A stretch of 64,000 nucleotides of DNA, from positions 62,001 through 126,000 of the forward strand of contig NZ_JACICY010000006.1 of the NCBI RefSeq assembly GCF_014196055.1, read 5' to 3'. Below the pieces are notes generated by a model. That model did not search any database. It saw only the letters and a list, made by a program, of their open reading frames with translations, and had not been told where the DNA came from. The DNA comes from Novosphingobium hassiacum (lineage in GTDB: Bacteria; Pseudomonadota; Alphaproteobacteria; Sphingomonadales; Sphingomonadaceae). The position numbers and the translations under genes were made by a program. Below are positions 28,522 to 35,956 of the stretch, piece after piece; the stretch's first letter is position 1; every line of letters starts with the position of its first letter.

Positions 28522-29489
28522 GCTGCCTGCCTTTCGCCCGTGGCCCGTGCCGGGGCCGGGGTCCGCACGGCCCAGCGCAGCGTGGCCGAACGCGAGCGGG
28601 GGTTGCGCGCCTCTTCCTCGGCCGTGGGGCGGATCGCAGCGGAAGGCTTTTCGAAGACCGGCTGCACGGTGCTGGCGATCTGCGGGAGGTGGCGCGACCC
28701 GGAGCCTTGCGCCCCTGCCGCCTCGCGCAAGTACTGCTTGACGATGCGATCCTCGAGGCTGTGGAAGCTGACCACGACAATGCGGCCGCCGGGGAGGAGG
28801 ACCTTTTCGGCAGCAGCAAGGCCTTCGATCAGTTCGTCGAGCTCACCGTTGATGTGGATACGGACGGCCTGAAAACTGCGCGTGGCGGGGTCTTTCTGCG
28901 CCTTGGGACCCTTGATGTCGGGCCGATAGCCCAGCGCCTTGCGCACGACGGCAGCGAACTGGCCGGTTGTGGTCAGCGGGCGCGCAGCAACGATGGCGCG
29001 GGCGATGCGGCGCGACTGGCGTTCTTCGCCATAGCGATAGAGTACGTCGGCGATGTCTCCCTCGTCCGCATCGTTGAGGAAATCAGCCGCGCTGAGCCCT
29101 TCCTGCGACATGCGCATATCCAAGGGGCCATCGCTGGAAAACGCAAACCCGCGCGCCGCCTGGTCAAGCTGCATCGAGCTGACCCCGATGTCGAACACGA
29201 CACCGCGAACGCCCGCAATTCCGGCCTCGGCAAGTCCTTGGGCGAGTTCGGAAAAGCGCCGCGGATGGAGAACCAGGCGCGGATCTTTTCCACAGGTTTC
29301 TCCCCAGAGCTGTCCAGCGGCAATCGCGTCAGGATCGCGATCGAAGGCGTGAACGGTCGCGCCGGATTCCAGGATGCGACGGGTGTAGCCGCCCGCACCG
29401 AACGTGGCGTCGATGATGAGGTCGCCCGGCTTGGGATCGAGCGCGGCGACGACCTCATCGAGCAGGACGGGGATGTGGGGCGCGTTCAT
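28518..29489 (-). CDS. rsmH: 16S rRNA (cytosine(1402)-N4)-methyltransferase
   Basis: Methylates C1402 in the ribosomal P site using SAM. The 323-residue protein starts [13 protein letters not shown], and the SAM motif [10 protein letters not shown] lies at about 25-34. A family-specific helical insert includes [20 protein letters not shown], and the C-terminal [14 protein letters not shown] motif is present. The ATG overlaps the mraZ stop as ATGA, which fixes the start; the frame is open for 14 codons upstream. Confidence 0.97.
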   Translation of the reverse strand: MNAPHIPVLLDEVVAALDPKPGDLIIDATFGAGGYTRRILESGATVHAFDRDPDAIAAGQLWGETCGKDPRLVLHPRRFSELAQGLAEAGIAGVRGVVFDIGVSSMQLDQAARGFAFSSDGPLDMRMSQEGLSAADFLNDADEGDIADVLYRYGEERQSRRIARAIVAARPLTTTGQFAAVVRKALGYRPDIKGPKAQKDPATRSFQAVRIHINGELDELIEGLAAAEKVLLPGGRIVVVSFHSLEDRIVKQYLREAAGAQGSGSRHLPQIASTVQPVFEKPSAAIRPTAEEEARNPRSRSATLRWAVRTPAPARATGERQAA

Positions 29490-29983
29490 TTGCGCTTGCC
29501 CTTCGCGGCTTCGGCCATCTTGGCACGGCACCCGGCCTGCGCGCTTTCCCAGCCTGGCCCTTGCTGGAACAGGACGGTGGGGTTCCAGATGGTGATCTGA
29601 CGCCCACCACCGTGGAAGTACATGCCATCTTCGATGCCACCGAGTTCGGCGAGGTGATCGGGCAGCACGAAGCGTCCGCTGTCATCGAAACTGGCGCGGT
29701 AGAAACCGTAGACCTGTCCTTCGGCCACATCGCGGTCGAAATCCTTGCCGAGGCGAAGTTGCTTCTCTTCCTCACGATCGATCTCGATCGCGAATTCCGC
29801 GAGACGCGAAAGGCCGAAGCCGGTCAGGCAGGGCAGGCGCGGGTGCTTGTCGAGACAAAGGATGCGGGTATCGTTCGACGCTGTGACGATGTCGGCGCGG
29901 AAATCGGCAGGCAGGACGTAGCGACCCTTTTCGCCGCGTGGCGAAAAGCCCTGCCCTACGAAACTTGCCGACCCTCCTGCCAC
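29486..29983 (-). CDS. mraZ: Transcriptional regulator MraZ
   Basis: MraZ binds repeats upstream of its own gene and controls the dcw cluster. The 165-residue protein shows two SpoVT/AbrB-like half-sites, with the motif [10 protein letters not shown] in the first and [12 protein letters not shown] in the second. The start is GTG at 29983 with GGGGTGA 6 bases before it; there is no ATG near the expected N-terminus. It is the first gene of the cluster. A periodic GGG array lies about 130 bases upstream. Confidence 0.93.
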   Translation of the reverse strand: MAGGSASFVGQGFSPRGEKGRYVLPADFRADIVTASNDTRILCLDKHPRLPCLTGFGLSRLAEFAIEIDREEEKQLRLGKDFDRDVAEGQVYGFYRASFDDSGRFVLPDHLAELGGIEDGMYFHGGGRQITIWNPTVLFQQGPGWESAQAGCRAKMAEAAKGKRK

Positions 29984-30307
29984 CTGGTGTCACCCCGATC
30001 AAAGACAAAAGCGCCATCCTCCAGCCCCGCGCCATCGCGCAGAGCCGACTCATCCCCCGTGGATGCGACTGGAGTTCGTCTCGATTGAAAGCAGTACTAA
30101 CGCGGGACGGCACGGGCGAAAAGGGGAAAATGCGGGAAATAGCGGACAAGTGATGATTTCGTCGCATTTTCTCGCCGTATTACCATGGCGGTAACCATGC
30201 GCTGGCTACAAATGAAGCACCGCGACTCCATGAAATAGGGCCATTTTTGTCGAACGCCTAGTATTACGCAGCTGATCGGCCCGCAGTTTCCCGTAACGGT
30301 GGCGAGG
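29984..30307. promoter_or_regulatory. Leader and promoter region of the dcw cluster
   Basis: This 324-base gap before mraZ holds no convincing gene. The mraZ-proximal half contains the candidate MraZ operator (30113-30147). The rest is more AT-rich than its surroundings, with runs such as GATGATTTCGTCGCATTTTC, and holds a small inverted repeat around TTACCATGG/CCATGGTAA (30180-30200). The dcw promoter must lie here, but I cannot place its -35 and -10 boxes with confidence. Confidence 0.6.
30113..30147 (+). promoter_or_regulatory. Candidate MraZ operator: GGG repeats at exact 10-base period
   Basis: On the + strand GGG occurs at 30114-30116, 30124-30126 and 30134-30136, with GG at 30144-30145. 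This gives the 5-mers CGGGC, GGGGA, CGGGA and CGGAC, each separated by 5 AT-rich bases. Established MraZ sites are direct TGGGN-type repeats spaced by 5 bases, so spacing and core agree, although the first base here is C or G instead of T. The site lies about 130 bases upstream of the mraZ start. Confidence 0.65.
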
Positions 30308-30997
30308 TCAGCGCGGAAATGCCTGATCGAGCAAGGCTTCAAACTGGGTACGTTTCCCGGCAGGAGCGGCGTCAGCCTCGAGCAGCGCCGCGTCGGCTAC
30401 GATAAGTGCCTGACCTTTGGCGATTTTACACCGAGCGACCAAGCCTTCGGGGCCGATTTGGCACCGCGCCTCGACCCCGCCCGGGAATGCCTCGAGCACT
30501 CCGGGAAGGGCGACGGACAAGCCCTCGCCCGTGTTTTCCCGTGAGGCAGCCGGTTGCGAATCGTCGAAGCGCAGTTGCAGCCCCCAGCGCCTGAGGATCG
30601 GCGAGATGAGCGCAATATCCTGCGGGCGTCGGCGATCGCCCAGCGGGAACGCACTTTCCCGCGTGAGCATCGGATCGGCGAACAACAGGAGCTTGCCGCC
30701 GCCGCGCACCCAATTGTCGAGCGCGACGTTTTCCTCAGGCATGAGCGGGCGTGGCTGCGCGATGACCAGACGGCGGGTGCGCGACAGGTCGAGCAGGGTA
30801 TCGAGCGCGAGCAGTGTGCCGCGACGTTCGAGGACGTTGCGCGCCCAATGGGGAGGCGCGGTCGAGGACAGCATCGCGCTGACGCTCTGTTCTTCGCTCC
30901 ACAGGATCGGCAGGCTGGTGAACAGGCCGATCGAGGTGTTTCTGTCCGGGTCGGCGCCGCGGGTGGAGATGGCCCAGACAACCGCGCCCATGACCAT
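30308..30997 (-). CDS. DUF4350-like membrane-anchored protein (start uncertain)
   Basis: The predicted domain resembles DUF4350/GldG-type proteins (class I glutamine-amidotransferase-like fold), with NTSIGLFTSLPILW near the N-terminus and the AQPRPLMPEENVALDNWVRGGGKLLLFADP core. No catalytic Cys is evident, so an enzymatic role is not supported. The first ATG (30997) falls in the middle of a hydrophobic segment. The same frame continues upstream as LILRRRAPWLAALL, which would complete a basic-then-hydrophobic membrane anchor. The only start that would include it is a CTG at 31039 overlapping the upstream stop as CTGA. Cotranscription with the one-TM protein upstream is likely. Function unknown. 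Confidence 0.75.
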   Translation of the reverse strand: MVMGAVVWAISTRGADPDRNTSIGLFTSLPILWSEEQSVSAMLSSTAPPHWARNVLERRGTLLALDTLLDLSRTRRLVIAQPRPLMPEENVALDNWVRGGGKLLLFADPMLTRESAFPLGDRRRPQDIALISPILRRWGLQLRFDDSQPAASRENTGEGLSVALPGVLEAFPGGVEARCQIGPEGLVARCKIAKGQALIVADAALLEADAAPAGKRTQFEALLDQAFPR

Positions 30998-31035
30998 CAG
31001 CAGCGCGGCGAGCCACGGGGCGCGGCGGCGCAGGA

Positions 31036-31422
31036 TCAGGGCTGCGGTGCCTTGACCGAAGGTGCTGCGGTTGGCGGCGGGGCGGGCGAGATGCTGACGG
31101 TGGGCTTGACCGGTAGTTCGGGCGCAACGCCCATATCGACCAGCGGGTCACTGGCGGCGGTGTCGCTTGCCGCATCGGCAGGCGCTGCACCCGCGACTGC
31201 GGTCTGGTCGATATACTTGGCGCGGTCCATGATCACGTTGGCGAGGCTGACCAGCAGCAGCATGCCCGCCAGCCCGAACAGCCCGACCTGCAACCTGTGA
31301 ACTGCCTGCGCGCGCATTTCGCGCATCGAGGGCGGGGTGTAGGCGAGCGCGCTGGACGGAACATCGACCTGAGGTCCGGTCGGAGCAGCGCGCGGGGCCT
31401 GCGATCTGGCAAAAAGGGCCAT
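31036..31422 (-). CDS. Single-pass membrane protein, unknown function
   Basis: A 128-residue protein with a cytoplasmic N-terminus of about 45 residues and one transmembrane helix (about 47-66, GLFGLAGMLLLVSLANVIM). The periplasmic tail is Ala/Pro/Asp-rich and low in complexity. No domain is recognised. It sits directly upstream of the DUF4350-like gene, whose likely start overlaps its stop codon, so the two probably act together. cysK is 14 bases upstream on the same strand. Confidence 0.7.
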   Translation of the reverse strand: MALFARSQAPRAAPTGPQVDVPSSALAYTPPSMREMRAQAVHRLQVGLFGLAGMLLLVSLANVIMDRAKYIDQTAVAGAAPADAASDTAASDPLVDMGVAPELPVKPTVSISPAPPPTAAPSVKAPQP

Positions 31423-31436
31423 GGAGCGCTTCTAGC

Positions 31437-32435
31437 CTATTGCTCCAACCATGGGAATACCGGGAGACCCTTAGCCTTCAACCACTCGGCATTGTAGAGC
31501 GAGGACAGGTAGCGGAAGCCTGTGTCGCACAGGATCGTCACCACGCGCGCATTGGGGCCGAGCTGCTTGCCCAGAGCCACCGCCCCAGCCACATTGATCC
31601 CGCTCGACAGGCCGAGGCAGAGGCCTTCGTCGGCCAGCATGCGTTCGACCCAGAACAGGCCTTCCTCGTCCGAGATGCGGAACTGCGTGTCGATCGGCGC
31701 GCCATCGAGGTTGGCGGTGATCCGACCCTGCCCGATGCCTTCGGCGACTGACGACCCTTCGGCCTTCAATTCGCCATTGGCATAATAGTTGTAGAGCGCC
31801 GCGCCGTGCGGGTCGGTCAGCGCGATGGTGACGTTCTCGTCGAAGGCCTTGAGGCCCATGCCGACGCCCGCGATCGTGCCGCCGGTTCCGGCCGCACAGG
31901 TAAAGCCGTCGATGCGGTGTTCCATCTGCTCCCAGATTTCGGGCGCAGTGGTTTCAATGTGGGCGCGACGATTCGCGATGTTGTCGAACTGGTTGGCCCA
32001 GACCGCACCCTCGGTTTCCTCGGCAATGCGGCGCGAGGTGTGGACGAAGTGCCCAGGGTTGGAGAACGGCGCTGCCGGAACGAGCACGAGTTCGGCGCGC
32101 AGGGCACGCAGCGTATCCATCTTCTCGCGCGATTGCGTTTCGGGCATGACGATGACCGACTTGTAGCCCAAGGCATTGGCGACCAGCGCGATGCCGATGC
32201 CGGTGTTGCCCGCAGTGCCTTCGACGATGGTGCCACCGGGCTTGAGCAGCCCGCGCTCCTCGGCATCGCGCACGATCCACAACGCGGCGCGGTCTTTCAC
32301 CGAGGCGCCGGGGTTGGCGAATTCACACTTGCCGAAGATGTCGCAACCCGCCGCTTCGCTGGGGCCTTTCAGCCGGACGAGCGGGGTGTTGCCGATCAGG
32401 GAGATGGTATCGTTTGAAATCGCAGGAGCTGTCAT
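31437..32435 (-). CDS. cysK: Cysteine synthase A (O-acetylserine sulfhydrylase)
   Basis: PLP enzyme that makes L-cysteine from O-acetylserine and sulphide. The 332-residue protein has the NTPLVRL N-terminal motif and the PLP lysine in the GASVKDRAA motif (K47). The phosphate-binding loop EGTAGNTGIG (normally EPTSGNTGIG) and the GTGGT loop are also present. EGTAGNTG is typical of a subgroup of bacterial CysK/CysM-like enzymes, so a related activity such as O-phosphoserine use cannot be excluded. It is followed by the one-TM and DUF4350-like genes, with no obvious functional link. Confidence 0.9.
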   Translation of the reverse strand: MTAPAISNDTISLIGNTPLVRLKGPSEAAGCDIFGKCEFANPGASVKDRAALWIVRDAEERGLLKPGGTIVEGTAGNTGIGIALVANALGYKSVIVMPETQSREKMDTLRALRAELVLVPAAPFSNPGHFVHTSRRIAEETEGAVWANQFDNIANRRAHIETTAPEIWEQMEHRIDGFTCAAGTGGTIAGVGMGLKAFDENVTIALTDPHGAALYNYYANGELKAEGSSVAEGIGQGRITANLDGAPIDTQFRISDEEGLFWVERMLADEGLCLGLSSGINVAGAVALGKQLGPNARVVTILCDTGFRYLSSLYNAEWLKAKGLPVFPWLEQ

Positions 32436-32492
32436 AGGCCCTGAATTAGGGTGCGTCGTGCGCGATTGCCAACGATTTTACACTCCGGCAGC

Positions 32493-33155
32493 TTATTCGC
32501 GGCCTGCCCGTATCGCCGCGCCCCCGGCGAAAGGCGCGACAGCCAGCGCGACGAGGCTGCAGGCGGCGAGCAGGGCCAGCCCGCCCTCACCATCGGGTTG
32601 GAGAGAGCCTGCTCCGAAGATCAGCAGCGGCACCGTCAGCGGGATCGCAAGCAGCCCGCCGAGCGCGGACCCGGCGCGCAGGCCAGCGGTGAGCGCGGCA
32701 ATGGTCACGCCGATGGCGGCAAGGCCTGGCGTACCGAGCAGCAGGCCGATCTCGACCGTACGCAATTGTGCGGCGTCGAGCGACAGTAGTCCGGCAGAGA
32801 TCGGCGCGGCGATCATCAGCGGCAGGCCGAAGCTGATCCAGTGGGCGACGATGCGACTGAGCAGCAGGGCTTCTTCGGACAACCCGCGCAAGGCCCACTG
32901 GTCGAAGAACCCGGCCTCGACGTCGGGTTCGACCAGCCGGTCGAGCGGCAGGATGGCGGCGAGCAGCGCGGCGACCCAGATCACCCCTGCCCCGGTCCGC
33001 GCCAGCAACCGCGCGTCGGGTCCGACCGCGAAGGGGAACAGCATCGCGACGGCAAGGAAGAACAGCAGCGGCAGCACCGCCCCGCCGCGCCCTTGCGCGC
33101 CGCGCGTGAGCAGCGTGAGATCGCGCACGAAGATCGGCCAGAGGCGGCGAATCAC
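32493..33155 (-). CDS. ccmB: Heme exporter membrane subunit CcmB
   Basis: Membrane permease of the CcmAB(CD) complex used to load heme onto CcmE for cytochrome c maturation. The 220-residue protein has about six hydrophobic segments. CcmB features include the N-terminal FVRDLTLLTRGAQG, LLFFLAVAMLFPFAVGP, and EPDVEAGFFDQWALRGLS after helix 2. The start is GTG at 33155 overlapping the ccmA stop as GTGA; the frame is open upstream in ccmA. ccmC, ccmD and ccmE are not in the window. Confidence 0.93.
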   Translation of the reverse strand: MIRRLWPIFVRDLTLLTRGAQGRGGAVLPLLFFLAVAMLFPFAVGPDARLLARTGAGVIWVAALLAAILPLDRLVEPDVEAGFFDQWALRGLSEEALLLSRIVAHWISFGLPLMIAAPISAGLLSLDAAQLRTVEIGLLLGTPGLAAIGVTIAALTAGLRAGSALGGLLAIPLTVPLLIFGAGSLQPDGEGGLALLAACSLVALAVAPFAGGAAIRAGRE

Positions 33156-33727
33156 GCGGAGTAGTCCAGCAGTTTGACCGTGGTCACGTGGTCGATCGAC
33201 AGCGACTGGTGCGAGGCGAGGATCACCGCGCCGCCTGCCTTGCGGTGCGCGTCGATGGCGAGTTGGGCCATGCACGACCAATGCGTATCGAGCCCGTTCA
33301 GCGGTTCGTCGAGCAGCCAGATGCTTGCCTCGCTTGCCGCCACGCGGGCGAGCGCGGCGCGTTTGCGCTGGCCGGTCGACAGGTAACGTACGGGCACATC
33401 GAGCAGGTTGGCGAGGCCGAAGTCGGGCTGCTGGCCGTGCGTTCCGTCGATCCCGCGCCAGAAACCGAGCGCGCGGTCGAGCGGGAGGTGGCCGTCGAGC
33501 GCCAGCCGTTCGTCCGACAGCGCGAGGGAGCCGCTACGCTCGACCGATCCGGCATAAGGGCGCAGCAGGCCCGCCAGGATCCGGATCAGGCTGGATTTGC
33601 CGATACCGTTGGGTCCCGCGAGATGCACGATCTCTCCGCCGCGCACGGCTAACGACAGCCCGCGAAACAGAATACGGTCACCGCGCCTGCAGGCGATAGT
33701 GTCGGCGACGAGACGGCAGTCTTGCAT
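33152..33727 (-). CDS. ccmA: Heme exporter ATP-binding protein CcmA
   Basis: The ATPase of the CcmAB heme-handling complex in cytochrome c biogenesis. The 191-residue protein has Walker [10 protein letters not shown], the signature YLSTGQRKR (LSTGQ replaces LSGGQ, as is usual in CcmA), and Walker [15 protein letters not shown] at 33727 gives the usual family N-terminus ([16 protein letters not shown]); the frame is open for 54 codons upstream without support. It overlaps ccmB by 4 bases and is divergent from phhB. Confidence 0.94.
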   Translation of the reverse strand: MQDCRLVADTIACRRGDRILFRGLSLAVRGGEIVHLAGPNGIGKSSLIRILAGLLRPYAGSVERSGSLALSDERLALDGHLPLDRALGFWRGIDGTHGQQPDFGLANLLDVPVRYLSTGQRKRAALARVAASEASIWLLDEPLNGLDTHWSCMAQLAIDAHRKAGGAVILASHQSLSIDHVTTVKLLDYSA

Positions 33728-33789
33728 GGGGGCAGGCGATAGGGGAAAGCTTAAGTCCTGCCAAGCAGCCGACCGACAAGGACTATGCG

Positions 33790-34080
33790 ATGACGATTCC
33801 CCGCCTGACCGACGCCGAACGCGACGCCCTGCTGGCCGAACTGCCCGAGTGGACGCTGCGGGCGGATGGCATTGCGATCGAACGGACATTCCGTTTCGCG
33901 GATTTCTCGGCCGCGTGGGGATTCATGAACCGCGTGGCGCTGTATGCGGAAAAGGCGGACCATCATCCGGAGTGGTTCAATGTCTACAACCGGGTGGAGG
34001 TGACGCTGACCACGCATGACGCGGATGGGCTGTCGGCGCGCGATGCGGCGATGGCGCGGGCGATGGAGGGGTTTTTGTGA
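33790..34080 (+). CDS. phhB: Pterin-4a-carbinolamine dehydratase
   Basis: Dehydrates 4a-hydroxytetrahydropterin during pterin recycling, classically with phenylalanine hydroxylase. The 96-residue protein is full length for the family and carries the signature [20 protein letters not shown] with the His-His-Pro triad, plus a later His in LTTHDADG. It is the first + strand gene after ccmA and divergent from it by about 60 bases. phhA is not in the window. Confidence 0.93.
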   Translation: MTIPRLTDAERDALLAELPEWTLRADGIAIERTFRFADFSAAWGFMNRVALYAEKADHHPEWFNVYNRVEVTLTTHDADGLSARDAAMARAMEGFL

Positions 34081-34186
34081 GGGGGTGAGTGCAGGTTGAC
34101 GGCAGAATTGTGAGCTTTTCGACTGAAAGCTGCCGTTCCGGACACGACGCCATTGCGGACATTGAGCAAAAAAGCAGGTTCCTGCA
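34081..34186. repeat. Degenerate inverted repeat between phhB and the orphan gene
   Basis: The stretch contains GACGGCAGAATTGTGAGCTTTTC followed by GACTGAAAGCTGCCGTTCC, shown here in part as GACGGCAG and CTGCCGTT (about 34099-34137). Together they form a partial inverted repeat, with a further CATTGCGGACATTG tail. It resembles a worn intergenic element of sphingomonads (from memory). No gene is supported on either strand. Confidence 0.4.
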
Positions 34187-34528
34187 GTGAGCAACGAAAG
34201 CCTGGATCGATTTAAAAGTCTGTTTGCGGATTTAGGGGCTGCCCTCCCACCCGCACCTTTGAAAGTGATTTGCCTGCTCGGTGAGTTGGACTTGAATGCA
34301 GTCTACACACGAGAACCGGACTTTCTTCTTGATCTAACTTTGAGAATTACGGCGGACAGCATTCTAGCCTGCTATGATATGGTTGGACCAGCGAAAGCAG
34401 ATTACCTCGGCGCTCTCAGATTGATATCATTGAAGCTTAACTTCATCGCTAATCAAGAGGTGGAAAATTCCGAGTTACTCACCTACCTAAGCAAGCTCGA
34501 TTCCCAGCTTGATGAGTTCAACATTTAA
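34187..34528 (+). CDS. Orphan hypothetical protein, low GC, probably acquired
   Basis: A 113-residue open frame starting at GTG, with AGCAGG about 10 bases upstream as a weak ribosome site. I do not recognise it. The sequence is acidic and alpha-helical in character (SLDRFKSLFADLG, LLDLTLRITADSILACYDM), with one cysteine in each half and no signal peptide or membrane helix. By hand count the gene is about 46% GC, far below its GC-rich neighbours, and uses AT-ending codons such as TTA and GAT freely. It is flanked by palindromic repeats on both sides. Horizontal acquisition is the simplest reading. It could still be non-coding, but the AT-rich frame without stops argues for a gene. Confidence 0.6.
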   Translation: MSNESLDRFKSLFADLGAALPPAPLKVICLLGELDLNAVYTREPDFLLDLTLRITADSILACYDMVGPAKADYLGALRLISLKLNFIANQEVENSELLTYLSKLDSQLDEFNI

Positions 34529-34584
34529 CGTTCGCTCCCCACCAATTCCCGCCAATCCGCCATTTCTCAGGCTAACGCAAAACC

Positions 34585-34676
34585 AGCCGTCGCCCCGGAC
34601 TTGATCCGGGGTCCCGCTTTTTTTTGGAGGTTGCGCGGAAGAACAGCGGGATCCCGGGTCAAGCCCGGGATGACGA
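34585..34676. repeat. Palindromic hairpin element, copy 1
   Basis: The left part GTCGCCCCGGACTTGATCC... and right part ...GGGTCAAGCCCGGGATGAC pair through TCCCGCT/AGCGGGA in the middle, around a T-run loop (TTTTTTTT). The whole folds into one hairpin of about 90 bases. Copy 2 at 35014 is in the same orientation and differs at only a few positions. Confidence 0.9.
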
Positions 34677-34728
34677 GTGGATGCATGTAGGGCGGTTGGT
34701 TGTGATGCGGTGCGGCGGACTTTAAAGG

Positions 34729-34882
34729 TTTTTTCGCGCAGAGGCCGCAGAGAGCGCCGAGGGGCGCGCGGGGATACGCGGGGAGGTTTCAGGTCTGGCG
34801 CACGCAGTCGCGCTTGTTTGGTCCAAACGACCTCGTCGCGCAAACAGCCTTCTCTGCGCTCTTTGCGATCTCTGCGCGAAAA
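34729..34882. repeat. Long inverted repeat of the TCTCTGCG family
   Basis: The left arm TTTTCGCGCAGAGGCCGCAG (from about 34731) pairs with the right arm ending CGATCTCTGCGCGAAAA (to 34882), each about 30 bases with mismatches. The spacer is about 85 bases and contains a short palindrome GTTTGGTCCAAAC (34815-34827). Arms of this TCTCTGCG...CTCTGCGCGAAAA type recur in many unrelated bacteria (from memory). Confidence 0.75.
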
Positions 34883-34894
34883 CTAAGGAAGCCT

Positions 34895-34920
34895 CACCCC
34901 GGATCACGTCCGGGGCGACG
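34895..34920. repeat. Half copy of the hairpin element, inverted
   Basis: ACCCCGGATCACGTCCGGGG followed by CGACG is the reverse complement of the outer half of the hairpin element (CGTCGCCCCGGACTTGATCC...) with one base difference. Confidence 0.7.
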
Positions 34921-35013
34921 GGGTGGAGGGGTTGCCGTTTACTGTGGCTTTCCTGACATGGCGTTAGAGTGCCGGTCAAGCCGATGCTTCGGAGCACTGA
35001 TCCCAATCAACCC

Positions 35014-35104
35014 AGCCGTCGCCCCGGACTTGATCCGGGGGCCCGCTTTTTTTGGGGGTTGCGCGGAAGAACAGCGGGATCCCGGGTCAAGCCCGGGATG
35101 ACGA
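35014..35104. repeat. Palindromic hairpin element, copy 2
   Basis: Same element and orientation as copy 1 at 34585-34676. The loop has one T fewer and GGGGG in place of GGAGG, but the stems are preserved. It ends about 47 bases from the stop codon of the SDR gene, so it could also act as a 3' hairpin for that transcript. Confidence 0.9.
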
Positions 35105-35151
35105 GGAAGTGGGTGGTGTGTGGGTTTGGTCGTGCTCGGTCAGGCCGCCCC

Positions 35152-35955
35152 TTACTTCCCCATCGGCCTCTGCCCCTTACGCATCTGTTTGCGCAACACC
35201 CCCGGCATCCAGCGTGAGGCGAACGCCAGACGCCGCGCCGTCTTGCCGACAAAGGTGTGGAGCTTTTCGCCGTGGACTGCGGCCCACGCGGCTTCGGCGA
35301 CGTCACCCACGGGCGTGATCTCCAACCCCGCGCCGCGCACGCGGGTGCGGATGTCTTCGTTGCTGGCGCGGTTGGGGGCATGGTCGAGGAGCGGGGTTTC
35401 GATGAAGGCGGGCATCAGGCTGCGCACCTTGATGCCGTCTTCCGCCCATTCGCCGTCGAGCGATTCGGTGAGCGCGCGGACGCCGAACTTGGTGGCGGCA
35501 TAGACCGAGGTGCCGGGCGAGCCGTAGATGCCCGCCGCGCTCGCGGTGTTGAGCAGGCACGATCCCGGCGCACTCGCCTTGAGCCACGGATGAGCGGCCT
35601 GCGCGCCGAAGATCACGCCCTTGAGGTTGATGTCGAGCGTGCGTTCGATTTCCTCGGGCGTGACGTCGATCAGAGCGCCGCCGATGGGGATTCCGGCGTT
35701 GTTGAACACGACATCGATCTGGCCGCCTGCTGCCTTGGCGCAATCAGCGAGCGCTGCGTCCCATGCCGCGCGGTTCCGCACGTCGAGGGTGTGGCACGAG
35801 CTTTGCCCGACCGGGAGCAGCGCGGCGGTGCCGGCCATGCCGGCCTCATCGATATCGGCGAGCCCCACGAACCAGCCGCCTTGGGCGAAGCGTTGGGCGA
35901 CGGCGCGGCCGATGCCCGATGCGCCGCCGGTGATGAAGATGGTCTTGCGTGGCAT
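35152..35955 (-). CDS. Short-chain dehydrogenase/reductase
   Basis: A classical SDR of 267 residues. The NAD(P)-binding motif TGGASGIGRA lies at 9-18, NNAG at about 89-92, and the catalytic Ser-Tyr-Lys set falls in NTASAAGIYG and YAATK (about 155). An Asp after the second strand (LADIDEAG) suggests preference for NAD(H) over NADP(H). The C-terminal 20 residues are basic (RKQMRKGQRPMGK). Substrate unknown. It ends 2 bases before the glycosylase gene region on the same strand, and those two genes are close enough to be cotranscribed. Confidence 0.92.
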   Translation of the reverse strand: MPRKTIFITGGASGIGRAVAQRFAQGGWFVGLADIDEAGMAGTAALLPVGQSSCHTLDVRNRAAWDAALADCAKAAGGQIDVVFNNAGIPIGGALIDVTPEEIERTLDINLKGVIFGAQAAHPWLKASAPGSCLLNTASAAGIYGSPGTSVYAATKFGVRALTESLDGEWAEDGIKVRSLMPAFIETPLLDHAPNRASNEDIRTRVRGAGLEITPVGDVAEAAWAAVHGEKLHTFVGKTARRLAFASRWMPGVLRKQMRKGQRPMGK

Positions 35956-35956
35956 A

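Larger units (their letters stand above)
34529..35151. other. Gene-free stretch packed with palindromic repeats
   Basis: These 623 bases contain no convincing gene. They hold two near-identical direct copies of a 91-92 base hairpin element (34585-34676 and 35014-35104). Between them are a long inverted repeat of a different family (34729-34882) and a half copy of the hairpin element (34895-34920). Confidence 0.85.

Noticed and set aside
29286..29294. DnaA-box-like TTTTCCACA inside rsmH, and another at 43974-43982 after glnA
   Set aside because: Single copies, one base off consensus, in coding or terminator-adjacent sequence; no cluster, AT-rich unwinding element or dnaA/parA neighbourhood to suggest an origin.
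34681..34886. Short + strand open frames in the repeat island
   Set aside because: They are made of palindromic arms (Arg-rich translations) with no ribosome site, so treated as repeat translation.
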